Source of the DNA: Rosistilla oblonga
GTDB lineage: Bacteria > Planctomycetota > Planctomycetia > Pirellulales > Pirellulaceae
DNA: 64,000 nt
Reading direction: 5' to 3'
Assembly (NCBI RefSeq): GCF_007751715.1
Contig: NZ_CP036292.1
Coordinates: forward strand, 186,001 to 250,000
Shown piece by piece: positions 8,615 to 17,067 of the stretch. The notes below the pieces were generated by a model, which did no database searches, had not been told where the DNA came from, and saw nothing but the letters and a program-made list of their open reading frames with translations. Position numbers and translations under genes: made by a program. How positions within the stretch are numbered: position 1 is the stretch's first letter; every line of letters starts with the position of its first letter.

Positions 8615-9871
8615 CTACGGCTTCTTGGGTTGTTTGGCCAGGAACTGTTGCGTGGCGATGGCGAGGTTTTCGCCGACAGCTTTGTAGCCCGTCGGCGTGC
8701 TGGTGGGAGAATTCCAGGCCGTTTCCAGGCAGACGCTGACTGTGTTGGGATTGCCGTTCAGGCTGACCCAGTTCGTGCTGATCTGTCGCCACAGTGGATG
8801 ATAGGTCGATCCCGTCACCCTCGGCTTGTTGCTCATCGGAATCGAAGGCTTGATGCTGCTGATCCGTTGGTGAGCAAGTTCCATGAAGTCGTCGGTTGAA
8901 TCCGCAGCCTGGGGCTTCAACAATTCCCGCGACGGGACGAAGAAGAATGTCGAATCTCCGGGGCCTGGGTTGTGGAGATCGATGAACAGATCCATCCGGT
9001 TTTGGTCGATCAGTTCGCCCACTTTTTGCTGAGCCGCGAGGATTTCGTTCCAATGAGGCTTGGCCGCCCAGTCGCGGTTGTGGTCGCGCGGGATCGCGTT
9101 TTTACCGCCGTTGCCGGTCGCTGTGTTGTCGATGTCCATGATCGGAACCAGATAGACGTCGGCGTGTTGTCGCAACCAAGCCGCTTGGGGATCGTCGCCA
9201 GCCAACCAATCAGCGAAACCCTCGGCGACCCAGCTGGAACCACTCTCCCAAGCATGCTGCCGAGCCTGGATCCAGACGCCAAAGCGCTGCTCCGCCGTGC
9301 GCGTTCCCTCGTGGAAGTGGAGCATCGGAACCTCGCGATCTTCGCGCGATCGGCACAACTGCATCGCTTCGACGTGCGGTGAGGCTTCGCTTAAGCGAGT
9401 CGCAAGTCTTTCGGCAGTCTTGGGTGTGTAAGGCGGTCCCCAGGCGACGTACACCGACGATGCATCGGGGGTGAGTTTGTAGGTCATGATATGACCGTCG
9501 CGCTGCCCCGGATCGGTTTGTTGCCATGTTTTGCCGTCGGTCGAATAGGTCGCTCGCTTCGGCATTGCCCAGGACGCCCCCAGCGGTGGCTGATTGCCGA
9601 CGGTAGCTGTCGAGCCACGCAGTTGGAGCGTGATTGCTTGTCCGGGTTGGATACCATCGATGCGAAAGTACCACCAACAAGGCCAACCGCGAGCGGGATC
9701 TCCGCCGGGCATAAATCGAATGCTGCCAGCCGCCGGATCGATTTCGACCTCCGCAACCGATCCCCCTTCGAAATCAGCAGCGACCGACAGCAGGTCGTCG
9801 GCGAAGAGTTGCTCGCCGGCAATCGCAAGCGACAGGAAGGCAAGCGGGACAAGAAGTTGTCGCGGGTTCAT
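8615..9871 (-). CDS. M14 family zinc carboxypeptidase, secreted
   Basis: A 418-residue protein (ATG at 9871; an in-frame start 15 bases upstream is possible). A signal peptide covers residues 1-24 (L-L-V-P-L-A-F-L-S-L-A-I-A). Residues 30-145 are a beta-sandwich like the N-domain of cytosolic carboxypeptidase-type M14 enzymes (W-W-Y-F-R, then T-Y-S-T-D-G-K-T-W). The peptidase domain has the zinc motif H206-A-W-E209, R-D-H-N-R-D-W for substrate binding, and D-L-H-N-P carrying the third zinc ligand. Such enzymes remove C-terminal residues, including glutamate side-chain modifications in some subfamilies. It is convergent with the upstream hydrolase gene. Substrate is not predictable; a degradative exoenzyme is the simplest view. 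Confidence 0.85.
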   Translation of the reverse strand: MNPRQLLVPLAFLSLAIAGEQLFADDLLSVAADFEGGSVAEVEIDPAAGSIRFMPGGDPARGWPCWWYFRIDGIQPGQAITLQLRGSTATVGNQPPLGASWAMPKRATYSTDGKTWQQTDPGQRDGHIMTYKLTPDASSVYVAWGPPYTPKTAERLATRLSEASPHVEAMQLCRSREDREVPMLHFHEGTRTAEQRFGVWIQARQHAWESGSSWVAEGFADWLAGDDPQAAWLRQHADVYLVPIMDIDNTATGNGGKNAIPRDHNRDWAAKPHWNEILAAQQKVGELIDQNRMDLFIDLHNPGPGDSTFFFVPSRELLKPQAADSTDDFMELAHQRISSIKPSIPMSNKPRVTGSTYHPLWRQISTNWVSLNGNPNTVSVCLETAWNSPTSTPTGYKAVGENLAIATQQFLAKQPKKP

Positions 9872-10023
9872 CGGTGGGGACTCCATCGTTCTCTCGGCCC
9901 ATCAGGCCGATGCATTCATCGGATTGTGAAACGCGTAACGATACCATCGGTGAACCCAAGAGTCGAATTATCCCATCGAAGCGGCGGTGAGAGTGTGGGC
10001 CTACGGTAATCTCAGCGTGAGGT

Positions 10024-10300
10024 GATCCCGAAGGGATACGAGATGGTAGCCGGAGGTCGTCGCGCAGCGGCGGACCTCCGGAACCTGAGGCCCCGAGGCG
10101 CGATGAAGAACGATCCCGAAGGGATGCAAGATGGTAGCCGGAGGTCGCCGCACAGCGGCGCACCTCCGGAACCTGAGGCCCCGAGGCGCGATGAAGTACG
10201 ATCCCGAAGGGATGCGAGAAGGTCGCCGGAGGTCGCCGCGCAGCGGCGCACCTCCGGAATCTGAGGGCCCGAGGGAGATGGTCCCGGAGGGATCGCAGAT
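10024..10300. repeat. Repeat B tandem array, 88-bp units
   Basis: Three full units begin at 10024, 10112 and 10200, exactly 88 bases apart, and a degenerate fourth begins near 10280. Each starts GATCCCGAAGGGAT, has CCGGAGGTCG arms that pair with the following CACCTCCGG to make a hairpin with one bulge, and ends TGAGGCCCCGAGGCGCGATG (last unit altered). There are no unique spacers, so this is a direct tandem repeat and not a CRISPR. Confidence 0.9.
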
Positions 10301-10360
10301 CGGTGGTTTTGCCACAGAGGACTCAGAGGCCACCGAGGGATACAGCAAGCGGATTGATGT

Positions 10361-10706
10361 TTTGTTTTCAGCTCCGCTTGTGAATCGATAATATCATTCG
10401 CGGTGTTGGCGTGATTCGCGGGCCGGTTTTGAGACGTGGAGTTCTGTCGTCGCCCTGCGACTTTGCGTTGTAATGCGGGGCCCCGGTACCAGGGACTTGC
10501 GTCCCTGGCTTTAACCTGCCATGGCTTTGCCATTTTGTGATTCGCGGGTTGGTTTGGGCGTTGTGGATGTGCGCCCCCGTCGGAGGCGGCGTTCAATTGC
10601 GCGATCTGGTCCGGTGGTGTTCGCTGCGCTCAAACCACCGGCTACCGTTTGGGGTCCCGTCGGGATCCGCTGACTCATCCGTTTCGGCTGAAGCCTCGAC
10701 TCCAGC
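10361..10706. repeat. Dispersed repeat A, copy 3
   Basis: The best match to copy 2 (6119-6448), sharing the AT-rich left end, the CCAGGGACTTGCGTCCCTGG hairpin and the terminal GGCTGAAGCCTCGACTCCAG. It directly follows repeat B and the linker containing AGAGGCCACCGAGGGA, so B-linker-A is a composite unit present twice in this window. It ends 46 bases from the stop of the MFS gene. Confidence 0.88.
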
Positions 10707-10751
10707 CGTTCGCTTCGACAACCTGCTTGCCCTCTAGGTGGCCGAGCGTGA

Positions 10752-11999
10752 TCATGCGGCGCATCGATCGTGTTGGCTGTTGTCGTCCGTTGCGGTGGCG
10801 CGGGGCGTTAGGGTTGTCGCCAGCAGAACCGCCGCCAGGGTTGTCACCGACAGGCATCCCAACGCGATCCGGAGGCTGAACAGTTCAGCGACGAATCCGA
10901 TCAACGGAGGTCCCAACAGGAAGCCGAAGTAGCCGATCGTCGATACCGTCGCCAAGGCCACGCCTGCCGGGACGTTGTCCAGCCGTCCGCAGGCACTAAA
11001 GACGGCCGGAACGATCGTTGCAAAGCCGCCACCGATCATCGCAAACCCCAACAATGCCAACGCGAGATGGGACGAAGTGACGACGATCAACAACCCTGCC
11101 AACGCGACGAGCCCGCTGATCCGAACCTGATTCATCGGCCCCAGCCTCATCGACAAGCGATCGCCGGCAAACCGTCCCGCCGCCATTGCGATCGCAAAGG
11201 TCGCGTAGCCCGTTGCGGCAAGCCCTTCGCTGACTCCCAGAACTTGGTTCAATAGCACTGCGCTCCAATCGGCCATCGCGCCCTCCCCCGCCATGATGCA
11301 AAACGCAATCGCGCCCAACAGGAGCAAGGCCCGGTTTCTGCCGCGCGGCTGGGACGGTGCTCCGGTTTCCTCGTCCCGCGCGTCCGATGCGGCGGTTGAC
11401 GATTCGATCAACAGGCGGGTAACGATTGGTACGATCGCAAGCGAAAGGAGCGCCGAGACCAGGGCAAAGTGCAGGCCAGCCGCGAGGCCCCAGAGTCCAA
11501 TCACGCTACCCGCGATCGCGCCGGACAATCCGCCGACACTCCAGAGCGCATGGATCGATGAATTGATCGGCCTCTGCCACCGCCGCTCCACCTCCACCGC
11601 TTGGACATTCATCGACACGTCCAACATGCCGTGCCCGACGCCAAACAACAGCAACGCGATAAAGAACGCGGTCAAGCTAGGCATCAACGCCACCAGCGGC
11701 AGGCCCGCGATGTAGAGCAGCAAGCTGATCGCGACAACGCGACGACTGCCCCAACGCGAACAGAGCCAACCGGCGGTGGGCATCGCAACGACAGCTCCCA
11801 ACGCCACCATCATCAACGCAACGCCTAAAGCAGCGTGCGATAGTTGGAACTGAGACTGGATGGCGGGGATTCGCGTCGCCCAGGTCGCATACAAAAAACC
11901 GTTCAGGAAAAACAATCCACGCACTGCCCAGAGAGAGGCCGTTAGCGGATTTCCCGACTCGTTACGCACAATCCATTGAGGTACGGCGATATTGTTCAT
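10752..11999 (-). CDS. Major facilitator superfamily transporter
   Basis: A 415-residue hydrophobic protein with about 12 predicted membrane helices. It resembles the YbjJ-like MFS group: A-V-R-G-L-F-F-L-N-G-F-L-Y-A-T-W-A-T-R-I-P at the first helix and an R-W-G-S-R-R loop 2-3 motif. The ATG at 11999 precedes MNNIAVPQ and lies 79 bases beyond the stop of the HAD gene. A longer in-frame start at 12122 would overlap that gene and adds a polar tail, so the shorter start is preferred. It probably forms an operon with the HAD phosphatase. Transported solute is unknown; the paralogous group includes sugar-like and multidrug exporters. Confidence 0.85.
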   Translation of the reverse strand: MNNIAVPQWIVRNESGNPLTASLWAVRGLFFLNGFLYATWATRIPAIQSQFQLSHAALGVALMMVALGAVVAMPTAGWLCSRWGSRRVVAISLLLYIAGLPLVALMPSLTAFFIALLLFGVGHGMLDVSMNVQAVEVERRWQRPINSSIHALWSVGGLSGAIAGSVIGLWGLAAGLHFALVSALLSLAIVPIVTRLLIESSTAASDARDEETGAPSQPRGRNRALLLLGAIAFCIMAGEGAMADWSAVLLNQVLGVSEGLAATGYATFAIAMAAGRFAGDRLSMRLGPMNQVRISGLVALAGLLIVVTSSHLALALLGFAMIGGGFATIVPAVFSACGRLDNVPAGVALATVSTIGYFGFLLGPPLIGFVAELFSLRIALGCLSVTTLAAVLLATTLTPRATATDDNSQHDRCAA

Positions 12000-12078
12000 A
12001 GGAGAATCGAATCGTGGATCCAAATTGGTGTTGATAATTGGCGACGCCAAATGTTGGTCGTCGACGAAGCATCCATGC

Positions 12079-12990
12079 TCACGAGGCGGCAGCCGCGGAC
12101 GACGCATCTCGGGTGTCGGCATCGGTCGGCAGAATCGTCAGCCGATCGACTTGCGATTTTTCCCAACCCTGGACATCCAACCCGCTCGCTTCGAACAGCT
12201 CGCGAATCTTCGTCCGATCGGTCCAGCCCATCACATCTTCCAGAATCGGGATCAAAACGCTGAAGGCGTTGTCGCTCAGAACCGTCCGGCGGGCGATCGG
12301 GGCAAGGTGTTGGTTTTCGGAAACCGCGATCGTGTACCCGTCGCAGCGATTGACGTGCAGCATCACATGGACATCGGAACTGCCGTCGCCGACGTAGACG
12401 ATCCGGTCCCAGCTGACTCCCAGCTGCGATTGCAGTTCGTCCAAGGCGGTCACCTTGCCGTAGCCCGCCGTCAATTGGGCGACCGAGCTGATCTCGCCCG
12501 AATCGGGGTCGAAGTTCAACCGGGTGCCGAAGATCCGATCGGCTGGCACGATTCCCTCGAGCGCCGACCGCACCACCTCTTCCGGCGATGCGGAGACGAC
12601 ATAAAACGTAAACCGATGGCCGTCGATGCCTCGATCGAGCAGGTCCATCAAAGGAGCCAGGTTCTTTTTCAGCCGAATCCGCCGTCCCGCTTCGACCAGG
12701 TGTTCGCGGCGGACCTGGCGGTAATCGGGATCGTGCAACAGCAGATAGGTCAGTTCGCCCCCCTGTTGAACCAGGTGGGAGCTGGCCAGTCCTTTGACTT
12801 TGCGTTCAAAGTCCGGCAGCCCCAGCATCTCGCTCAAAACTTCCCCCGAATCGTTGAAGCTAAGTGTCTGATCAAAATCGCTGGCCAACAGATAGTGCTT
12901 GGCTCGTCCTCCCTTTGCCGGTTCGGGCAGCTCGCTGCGCGTGTCGCTATCCAAATGGAAACGATCGGATTGGGTTACCGCGATACTCAT
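12079..12990 (-). CDS. HAD-superfamily phosphatase (subfamily IB, SerB-like)
   Basis: A 303-residue protein. The catalytic loop S-D-F-D-Q-T-L holds D38 (nucleophile) and D40 (general acid). Motif II Ser lies in Y-V-V-S-A-S, and motif IV is Y-V-G-D-G-S-S-D-V. This arrangement is that of SerB/MtnX-type HAD-IB phosphatases, which hydrolyse small phosphomonoesters. The ATG at 12990 has a strong ribosome-binding site (CGGAGGCAAAG just upstream), whereas the longer frame to 13191 has none and would overlap the divergent regulator. It is probably co-transcribed with the MFS gene, and both may be controlled by the divergent GntR/LacI-type regulator. Substrate is unknown. Confidence 0.85.
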   Translation of the reverse strand: MSIAVTQSDRFHLDSDTRSELPEPAKGGRAKHYLLASDFDQTLSFNDSGEVLSEMLGLPDFERKVKGLASSHLVQQGGELTYLLLHDPDYRQVRREHLVEAGRRIRLKKNLAPLMDLLDRGIDGHRFTFYVVSASPEEVVRSALEGIVPADRIFGTRLNFDPDSGEISSVAQLTAGYGKVTALDELQSQLGVSWDRIVYVGDGSSDVHVMLHVNRCDGYTIAVSENQHLAPIARRTVLSDNAFSVLIPILEDVMGWTDRTKIRELFEASGLDVQGWEKSQVDRLTILPTDADTRDASSAAAAS

Positions 12991-13111
12991 CTTTGCCTCC
13001 GTTGAGGTGGTGTCTTCGATTACGTGGTGTTGCGTCCCTACGTCGGCAATCCTACGCAGGTGACGACCGGTTACCATGGACAGACTCGCCGAGAATGTCA
13101 CAATAGCTGTA

Positions 13112-13121
13112 AGCACGTGCT
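13112..13121. promoter_or_regulatory. Palindrome AGCACGTGCT in a divergent promoter region
   Basis: A perfect 10-bp palindrome in the 240 bases between the divergent HAD-phosphatase and GntR/LacI genes. Its size and position suit an operator for the adjacent dimeric regulator, but this rests on symmetry and location only. Confidence 0.3.
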
Positions 13122-13230
13122 GGCAACCTGTTAGTGACAAGCCCTTGAGGTCAGTTTGTGCCGGATTCACATCCAATGACATCTTTTGCAATCAATGCTT
13201 TGCAGGCATTCGGGAAACGTAAGGGGAATC

Positions 13231-14436
13231 GTGGCCGATACAAAGTACCGTCAAATCGCCGATGAATTGCTCGCCGACATTACAGCTGGGAAGTTCCAAC
13301 CCACCGGTAGGTTGCCAAGTGAAACGCAGCTTGTCAGGCGTTTCGACGTCTCGCGTCCGACCGCCGCCCGGGCCCTTCGCGAGCTGCAGAATCAGGGGCT
13401 GATCGAACGGCGAGCCGGTTCGGGAACGTTTGTCCGTCAGCAGGCGGCGGTGGTCGAAGAGGGGCAACGAGTGATCGGGCTGCTGGCGCCGGAGATCGGT
13501 TCGACCGAGATCTTGGAAGTCATCTGCGGCGACATCGCGCGACTCGCCCGGCTGCATGACTGTGCCTTGCTGTGGGGCAGGGAAGGAGTGCACCCCAACG
13601 TCAACGAAGCCTTTGCCGATCCGACCAACGCCCAATCGGTGACCGTTGGTGCCGATCCGATCGAAGCTTCGCGACAGCTGTGCGACGCGTTCATTCAGCG
13701 GGGTGTTCCGGGAGTCTTTTTTGTTCCGCTGGAGCACCATCCCGACAGCCAAAACCTAAATTTCCGAATCACCGATCGATTGCGGCAGGCGGGGATCGCT
13801 GTCGTCTTGGTCGACCGCGACATCCATCCCTTCCCGCAGCGCAGCGAATTCGATCTGGTCGGGATCGATAATTTTGCCGCTGGATTTACCGCGGCATCAC
13901 ATCTATTGAAGCTCGGTTGCAACGGGCTGCTGTTTTTGGCGCCGCCGCAAACGGCACCGACCATCGCTCAACGAATCGCCGGAGCGCGGGAGGCGGTGAT
14001 CTCCCAAGAGCCGTCCGCCCGCCCGCTGCAGGTTGCCCGGTTCGAACCGGACGACGTCGATGAGATCGAAAAACTGATCGCCCGGTTCCGTTTGGTGGCC
14101 GATGCGTCGGCCGCTGACGCTCGCGATCCACTGGACGCCATCATCTGTTCCAACGACCGCGTTGCCGCCACGTTGATGCAAACGCTGGCGAAGCTGGGGA
14201 TCGAAGTGCCCCGCGACATCCGGCTGATTGGATTCGACGACGTGAAGTATGCGCAACTGCTGACCGTCCCGCTGACAACTATCCGGCAACCGTGCCGCGA
14301 CATCGCGATGGTCGCCTTCCGATCGATGCTCGACTGCATCGAGAAGGTGGTGGTGCCGCCGCGTCAGTACCTGTTGGCAAGCCAATTGATCGTCCGCGAA
14401 TCGTGCGGAGCCTACATGAAACCGCAGCCAATGTGA
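13231..14436 (+). CDS. GntR-type winged-helix regulator with LacI-type sensor domain
   Basis: A 401-residue transcription factor. Residues 3-67 are a GntR winged helix-turn-helix (K-Y-R-Q-I-A-D-E-L at the start, then R-L-P-S-E-T-Q-L, R-P-T-A-A-R-A-L-R-E-L, and G-S-G-T-F-V-R at the wing). Residues 75-400 are a periplasmic-binding-protein-like sensor as in LacI/GalR (V-I-G-L-L-A-P, D-A-I-I-C-S-N-D-R-V-A, I-G-F-D-D, L-T-T-I-R-Q-P). This is the AraR-like architecture that senses sugars. GTG at 13231 is chosen because AAGGGGA precedes it at proper spacing; an ATG at 13186 lies upstream in frame. It is divergent from HAD/MFS, which are likely targets. The effector is unknown, probably a sugar. Confidence 0.88.
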   Translation: MADTKYRQIADELLADITAGKFQPTGRLPSETQLVRRFDVSRPTAARALRELQNQGLIERRAGSGTFVRQQAAVVEEGQRVIGLLAPEIGSTEILEVICGDIARLARLHDCALLWGREGVHPNVNEAFADPTNAQSVTVGADPIEASRQLCDAFIQRGVPGVFFVPLEHHPDSQNLNFRITDRLRQAGIAVVLVDRDIHPFPQRSEFDLVGIDNFAAGFTAASHLLKLGCNGLLFLAPPQTAPTIAQRIAGAREAVISQEPSARPLQVARFEPDDVDEIEKLIARFRLVADASAADARDPLDAIICSNDRVAATLMQTLAKLGIEVPRDIRLIGFDDVKYAQLLTVPLTTIRQPCRDIAMVAFRSMLDCIEKVVVPPRQYLLASQLIVRESCGAYMKPQPM

Positions 14437-14542
14437 CTCGTGCCGGCGTTTCGAAGCGGGCGTTGGTGCGAGGAAACAATGCAAAACACGGGTTGGGATC
14501 GCGAACACGCCCCTTTGCGAACTACAATCTCTTGGGAGAGAC

Positions 14543-16996
14543 ATGATGAGCGATTTGATGAAAACAACCGACAGCAGTGCGACCGACGAGGGTTCGACGG
14601 CGATGCCAGAACTGGAGCAAACCTTGGCGCACGATGGAGCGAGCCCGTCGGCGGGGGGAGACGCGGACACTGCGAAGGGGACCAAACAGAGTCGCGATTT
14701 GGCGTTTGCCGTTGCGCTATTGAAGATGGGGCACGCCAACGTGCGAACTCTTGCCGGAGCGGCGAAGAGTTGGACGACGCACGGCAATCTGTCGTTGGCC
14801 GATCATTTGTTCGAGCAGAAGACGATCTCGGCCGACCAGCGAACGGCGGTCCAACGCCGCTCTCAACAGATGCTGACGTCGATCGCCAAACTGGATCGCG
14901 ATGCTCGCAGCAACGGCGCCAACGGAAACAAAGACCCGATGACCAGTTCGGATCGCGAGCGGCACTGGCTGGCTCAACTGGATCCCAACGGCAAGGTCGC
15001 CAAGTTGCTGGGGATCGCCGATACGTCGGTCCTGTCGCAGGACGAGGTCCAAGATCGGCAGGTCGGTTCGCGCTACACGTTGCTGCGTAAGTTGGGGCAG
15101 GGCGGTCTGGGGATCGTCTGGCTGGCTCGCGACCAAAACCTGCAGCGTTATGTGGCGGTGAAAGAGATCTCCCGCGAAGTGGCTCCGGGCGATGTCGCTT
15201 TGGACCACTTCCGCCGCGAAGCCGAGATCACCGGCCGGCTGGAACATCCCGGGATCGTTCCGGTCTATCAATACGGCGAGGATGAAGCGACGGGCAAGTC
15301 GTTTTACGTGATGCGGTTTCTTGGCAAGCGGACGATGCAGGATGCGATCGCCGAATACCACGAACGGCGCGAAGCGGGAAACGACGACCCGATGATGCTG
15401 CACCGGTTGCTGTCGGCGCTGATCAATGTCTGCAATTCGGTCGGGCACGCGCATTCGCGAAAGGTGATCCATCGCGATCTGAAGCCGGAAAACGTCGCTC
15501 TCGATGAGTTCGGCCAAGTGACCCTGTTGGATTGGGGCTTGGCGATGATCAACGACGCGTCGGGGATGTACGAAGTCAACGGCCGGACTGAACCGGGCGA
15601 TTTGCACAGCGTCGGTTCGACGCAGGTTGGCCGCGTGCTGGGAACGCCCCTCTACATGGCTCCCGAACAAGCGTCGGGGCGGCTCGATGAAGTCGATGAA
15701 CTGACCGACGTGTTCGCGCTTGGCGGGATGCTGTACGCGATCCTGACCGGCGTCGCGCCACATCAGTCGGCGATCGAAGACGCAGAGACGGGGAGCAGCC
15801 GTTCGGACATCATGTCGCAGATCGTTGCTGGCGAAGTCGTCCCGCCGATCAAATTGGTGCCGTCGGTGCCGCCGGAATTGAACGCGATCTGCGTCAAAGC
15901 GCTCTCGAGCAAGCGGTATCTGCGCTACGAATCGGCCAAGGCGTTGGAGATCGAGATCGAGCGATTTATCGCCGGGACACCGGTGCATGCCTACAAACCT
16001 CCCACCAAACAACGCCTCAAACGCTGGATGGCCGATCATCCGACGGCAACGCAGTCGCTGTTGTTGGCCACTTCGCTGCTGTTGATCGGTGGGGCGGCGA
16101 TCGCTTACACCGCGCGTCAAGGCAGGTCGGCGCTGCAGCAGGCTCGTTATGCTTCGGCTCAGGAATTCACACGCGAACTCGAAGTGAATTTGAACTTCGA
16201 GACCGAGGGGATGGTCCGCAACCTGCACTTCGTTTCCGAGCTGCCGCTGATGGAAGCTGTCGTTGCATCGCATCAAGGTGGCACCGCAATCGCTCCGCAG
16301 CCGGACGGATCGATGGCCGAAGTCGGGCCAGTCGAATTGCTGAACCGCCAGGCGCATCTGTTCGGCGGTTTGCTGAAGGCGAACCCTGCCTACTTGGTCG
16401 CGTATTCATGCATCGAAGAGGAGGGAGGGGGGATCCGCGAACTGATTCGATCCGAACGCAGCGGAGTCGGGCGACGCGTCTTTCGTGTGCCCGAGCGAGA
16501 TCTTTTAGCACGCGAGGCGAGCGAGCGCGACGAGGAGGGAACCCAAGTGATCCATTCGCTGCGTCCCGACGACGTGGTGCTGATCACCAACGACCAAATA
16601 AGCGAGAACGTGCCGGTCAACAACCGATCGCCGTTGGTCGTCAGTGGCGTCCAGGCGACCTTCGACAGCAACGGCCTCCTGTTTGGCTTGAACATTATCG
16701 AACTCGATCTCCGCAGTCGCTTGGAGGAACTGTTCACCGCCGTCGCTCCCGAACGGGTGACGATCTACGTGACCGATGTCGCTGGCAGTATCGTGTTGCA
16801 GTTCCACAATGGACGCGTCCAAGCTGTCGATAACGCTTCGATTACCGACGAGTTTACTCAGCTGAAAACCTTCTTCGCCGAAGGTGCAACGGCCAGCGAA
16901 TTTGGTGATGGCTCCAAGGTCTTCGCCCGCCGAGTTCAGCTGGGCGGATCGCCAAAAGCTCAGCTGGGAATCATCGCCCACATCCAGCAAAAGTAG
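14543..16996 (+). CDS. Transmembrane Ser/Thr protein kinase with periplasmic sensor-like region
   Basis: An 817-residue Hanks-type kinase, ATG at 14543 or 14546 after a GGGAGAG site. Residues 45-170 are an alpha-helical N-terminal region. The kinase domain spans about 178-455: glycine loop G-Q-G-G-L-G, K207 in V-A-V-K, catalytic loop H-R-D312-L-K-P-E-N, the metal motif as D-W-G (330-332) instead of D-F-G, and A-P-E-Q. A single membrane helix lies near 508-528. The 280-residue C-terminal part is then outside the cytoplasm and resembles a Cache-type sensor by secondary-structure pattern. It probably phosphorylates Ser/Thr in response to an envelope signal. It is convergent with the kinase at 17068 and so may or may not belong to the protease cluster. 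Confidence 0.9.
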   Translation: MMSDLMKTTDSSATDEGSTAMPELEQTLAHDGASPSAGGDADTAKGTKQSRDLAFAVALLKMGHANVRTLAGAAKSWTTHGNLSLADHLFEQKTISADQRTAVQRRSQQMLTSIAKLDRDARSNGANGNKDPMTSSDRERHWLAQLDPNGKVAKLLGIADTSVLSQDEVQDRQVGSRYTLLRKLGQGGLGIVWLARDQNLQRYVAVKEISREVAPGDVALDHFRREAEITGRLEHPGIVPVYQYGEDEATGKSFYVMRFLGKRTMQDAIAEYHERREAGNDDPMMLHRLLSALINVCNSVGHAHSRKVIHRDLKPENVALDEFGQVTLLDWGLAMINDASGMYEVNGRTEPGDLHSVGSTQVGRVLGTPLYMAPEQASGRLDEVDELTDVFALGGMLYAILTGVAPHQSAIEDAETGSSRSDIMSQIVAGEVVPPIKLVPSVPPELNAICVKALSSKRYLRYESAKALEIEIERFIAGTPVHAYKPPTKQRLKRWMADHPTATQSLLLATSLLLIGGAAIAYTARQGRSALQQARYASAQEFTRELEVNLNFETEGMVRNLHFVSELPLMEAVVASHQGGTAIAPQPDGSMAEVGPVELLNRQAHLFGGLLKANPAYLVAYSCIEEEGGGIRELIRSERSGVGRRVFRVPERDLLAREASERDEEGTQVIHSLRPDDVVLITNDQISENVPVNNRSPLVVSGVQATFDSNGLLFGLNIIELDLRSRLEELFTAVAPERVTIYVTDVAGSIVLQFHNGRVQAVDNASITDEFTQLKTFFAEGATASEFGDGSKVFARRVQLGGSPKAQLGIIAHIQQK

Positions 16997-17067
16997 CTGC
17001 CCGCCACGCTTCGTTGCAAACCATCGCCGAGCACCGTTTGGCTGACCGGTGAGTTTGCATTGCGAGG

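Larger units (their letters stand above)
9872..10751. other. 880-base repeat-dominated intergenic region
   Basis: This holds the 88-bp tandem array (repeat B), the linker and repeat A copy 3, between two minus-strand genes. Apart from about 150 bases next to the carboxypeptidase start, nearly everything is recognisable repeat. No gene is supported. Confidence 0.7.

Noticed and set aside
10024-10300. CRISPR array
   Set aside because: 88-bp units follow each other directly with no unique spacers and no cas genes are present.
11992-13005. 337-residue plus-strand frame opposite the HAD phosphatase
   Set aside because: The minus strand has full HAD motifs and a strong ribosome-binding site.
14717-16357. 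546-residue minus-strand frame opposite the kinase
   Set aside because: Arg/Gln/Asp-rich shadow of the kinase reading frame without any recognisable domain.
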